From assembly GCF_003751805.1 (NCBI RefSeq), contig NZ_RKHQ01000002.1, positions 806,001 to 870,000 of the forward strand: DNA of 64,000 nucleotides, given 5' to 3'. Position numbers and translations under genes: made by a program. Below, piece after piece: positions 63,582-64,000 of this stretch; the stretch's first letter is position 1; each line of letters opens with the position of its first letter. Source of the DNA: Salana multivorans. GTDB taxonomy: Bacteria; Actinomycetota; Actinomycetes; Actinomycetales; Beutenbergiaceae. Under the pieces are notes generated by a model, which saw only the letters and a program-made list of their open reading frames with translations, had not been told where the DNA came from and did no database searches.

Positions 63582-63827
63582 ATGACGCAGGAGCACGCGA
63601 CGACCACCGAGGTGCCGATCCGGGACGAGACCATCCGGCTCGGCCAGCTCCTCAAGCTCGCCGGCGTCGTCGACGACGGCACGGACGCCAAGTTCCTGCT
63701 CGCCGACGAGGCCGTCCGCGTCAACGGCGAGGTGGACGAGCGGCGCGGGCGCCAGGTCCGCCGCGGCGACACCGTCGAGGTGAGCCTGCCGCGCGGGGTC
63801 GTCGTCGTCCGCGTCACCGGGGGCTGA
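63582..63827 (+). CDS. Small S4-domain RNA-binding protein (YbcJ/YaaA-like)
   Basis: 81 aa. IRLGQLLKLAGVVDDG, VRVNGEVDERRGRQVRRGD and a C-terminal beta strand give a stand-alone S4 domain. Such proteins bind structured RNA or ribosomes. ATG 63582 lies in the gap between the P-loop gene and the next minus-strand gene. Confidence 0.88.
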   Translation: MTQEHATTTEVPIRDETIRLGQLLKLAGVVDDGTDAKFLLADEAVRVNGEVDERRGRQVRRGDTVEVSLPRGVVVVRVTGG

Positions 63828-63875
63828 GGCCCGGCCCGCGGGCGTCACCGGCGCGCTGGCCGCGCGACCGGCGCG

Positions 63876-64000
63876 CTAGCCGACGGCGAGGCAGTTCGGC
63901 CCGAGCAGGGCCTTGAGGTCCCCGAACAGCGCCGACGACCGCTCGACCCGGAACGGGTCGAGCCGCATGACGGTCGTCCCCTGCGGCTGGGCGACGTGCA
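63876..64000 (-). CDS. dnaE: DNA polymerase III alpha subunit, C-terminal fragment (probable)
   Basis: The last 41 codons of a minus-strand gene end at TAG 63876. The residues FGDLKALLGPNCL near the C-terminus closely resemble the end of actinobacterial DnaE replicative polymerase. The rest lies beyond the window, so the call depends on this short tail. Confidence 0.6.
   Translation of the reverse strand, partial: HVAQPQGTTVMRLDPFRVERSSALFGDLKALLGPNCLAVG

Overview
This is a 64 kb chromosomal window from a very high-GC Gram-positive bacterium. The actinobacterial type 5S/16S/23S rRNAs, a 16S-23S spacer without tRNA genes, infC with an ATC start, a PriA-type HisA, a DUF1844 gene and several candidate leaderless starts all point to Actinomycetota. 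Micrococcales (a Cellulomonas/Promicromonospora-like lineage) is my best guess, but that placement is inference.

Layout. 1-1.2 kb: 5' part of an Arg/Asp-rich tandem-repeat protein (minus). 1.4-7.0 kb: a complete rRNA operon on the minus strand with terminator, processing stems, boxA-like leader and promoter. 7.26-7.70 kb: four degenerate ~110-bp tandem repeats just upstream of that promoter. 7.9-10.8 kb: a hypothetical gene, tyrS and a 3-methyladenine DNA glycosylase gene. 10.9-20.0 kb: an arginine operon on the minus strand, argC-J-B-D-F-R-H, followed by a P-loop kinase and a methyltransferase, mostly joined by 4-nt stop/start overlaps and headed by a candidate ArgR operator. 20.1-21.1 kb: quinone oxidoreductase.

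21.2-40.8 kb is an accessory anti-phage-type island, all on the plus strand. It holds a SNF2-like helicase (DrmD-like), a 1607-aa adenine DNA methyltransferase (PglX/DrmMI-like), a tyrosine recombinase, a giant helicase with DUF1998 and a nuclease-like C-terminus, and a UvrD-like helicase with an N-terminal RelE-like domain. The C-terminal third of the methyltransferase is duplicated as an inverted, promoterless cassette next to the recombinase. Four identical blocks (158, 255, 267 and 335 bp), arranged as inverted repeats, separate three variable segments and a variable tail. Inversion at the different blocks could reassort the target-recognition part into up to 16 alleles. I read this as a phase-variable, DISARM-related system with a built-in shufflon; it is the most interesting content of the window.

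40.8-49.4 kb: flavodoxin-like protein, SDR, pheT-pheS, a SpoU-type rRNA methyltransferase, and the infC-rpmI-rplT operon with unusual hairpin-rich leader and intergenic RNA. 49.4-64 kb: DUF1844 protein, esterase, GerW/YtfJ protein, SseB-like protein, and histidine genes hisA, hisH, hisB, hisC and hisD. The his genes are split into two clusters by an oppositely oriented RecQ helicase with a phosphoribosyltransferase-like C-terminus plus PspC and ABM-type genes. The window ends with an SDR39U1-like epimerase, a P-loop kinase, an S4-domain protein and the 3' end of a probable dnaE.
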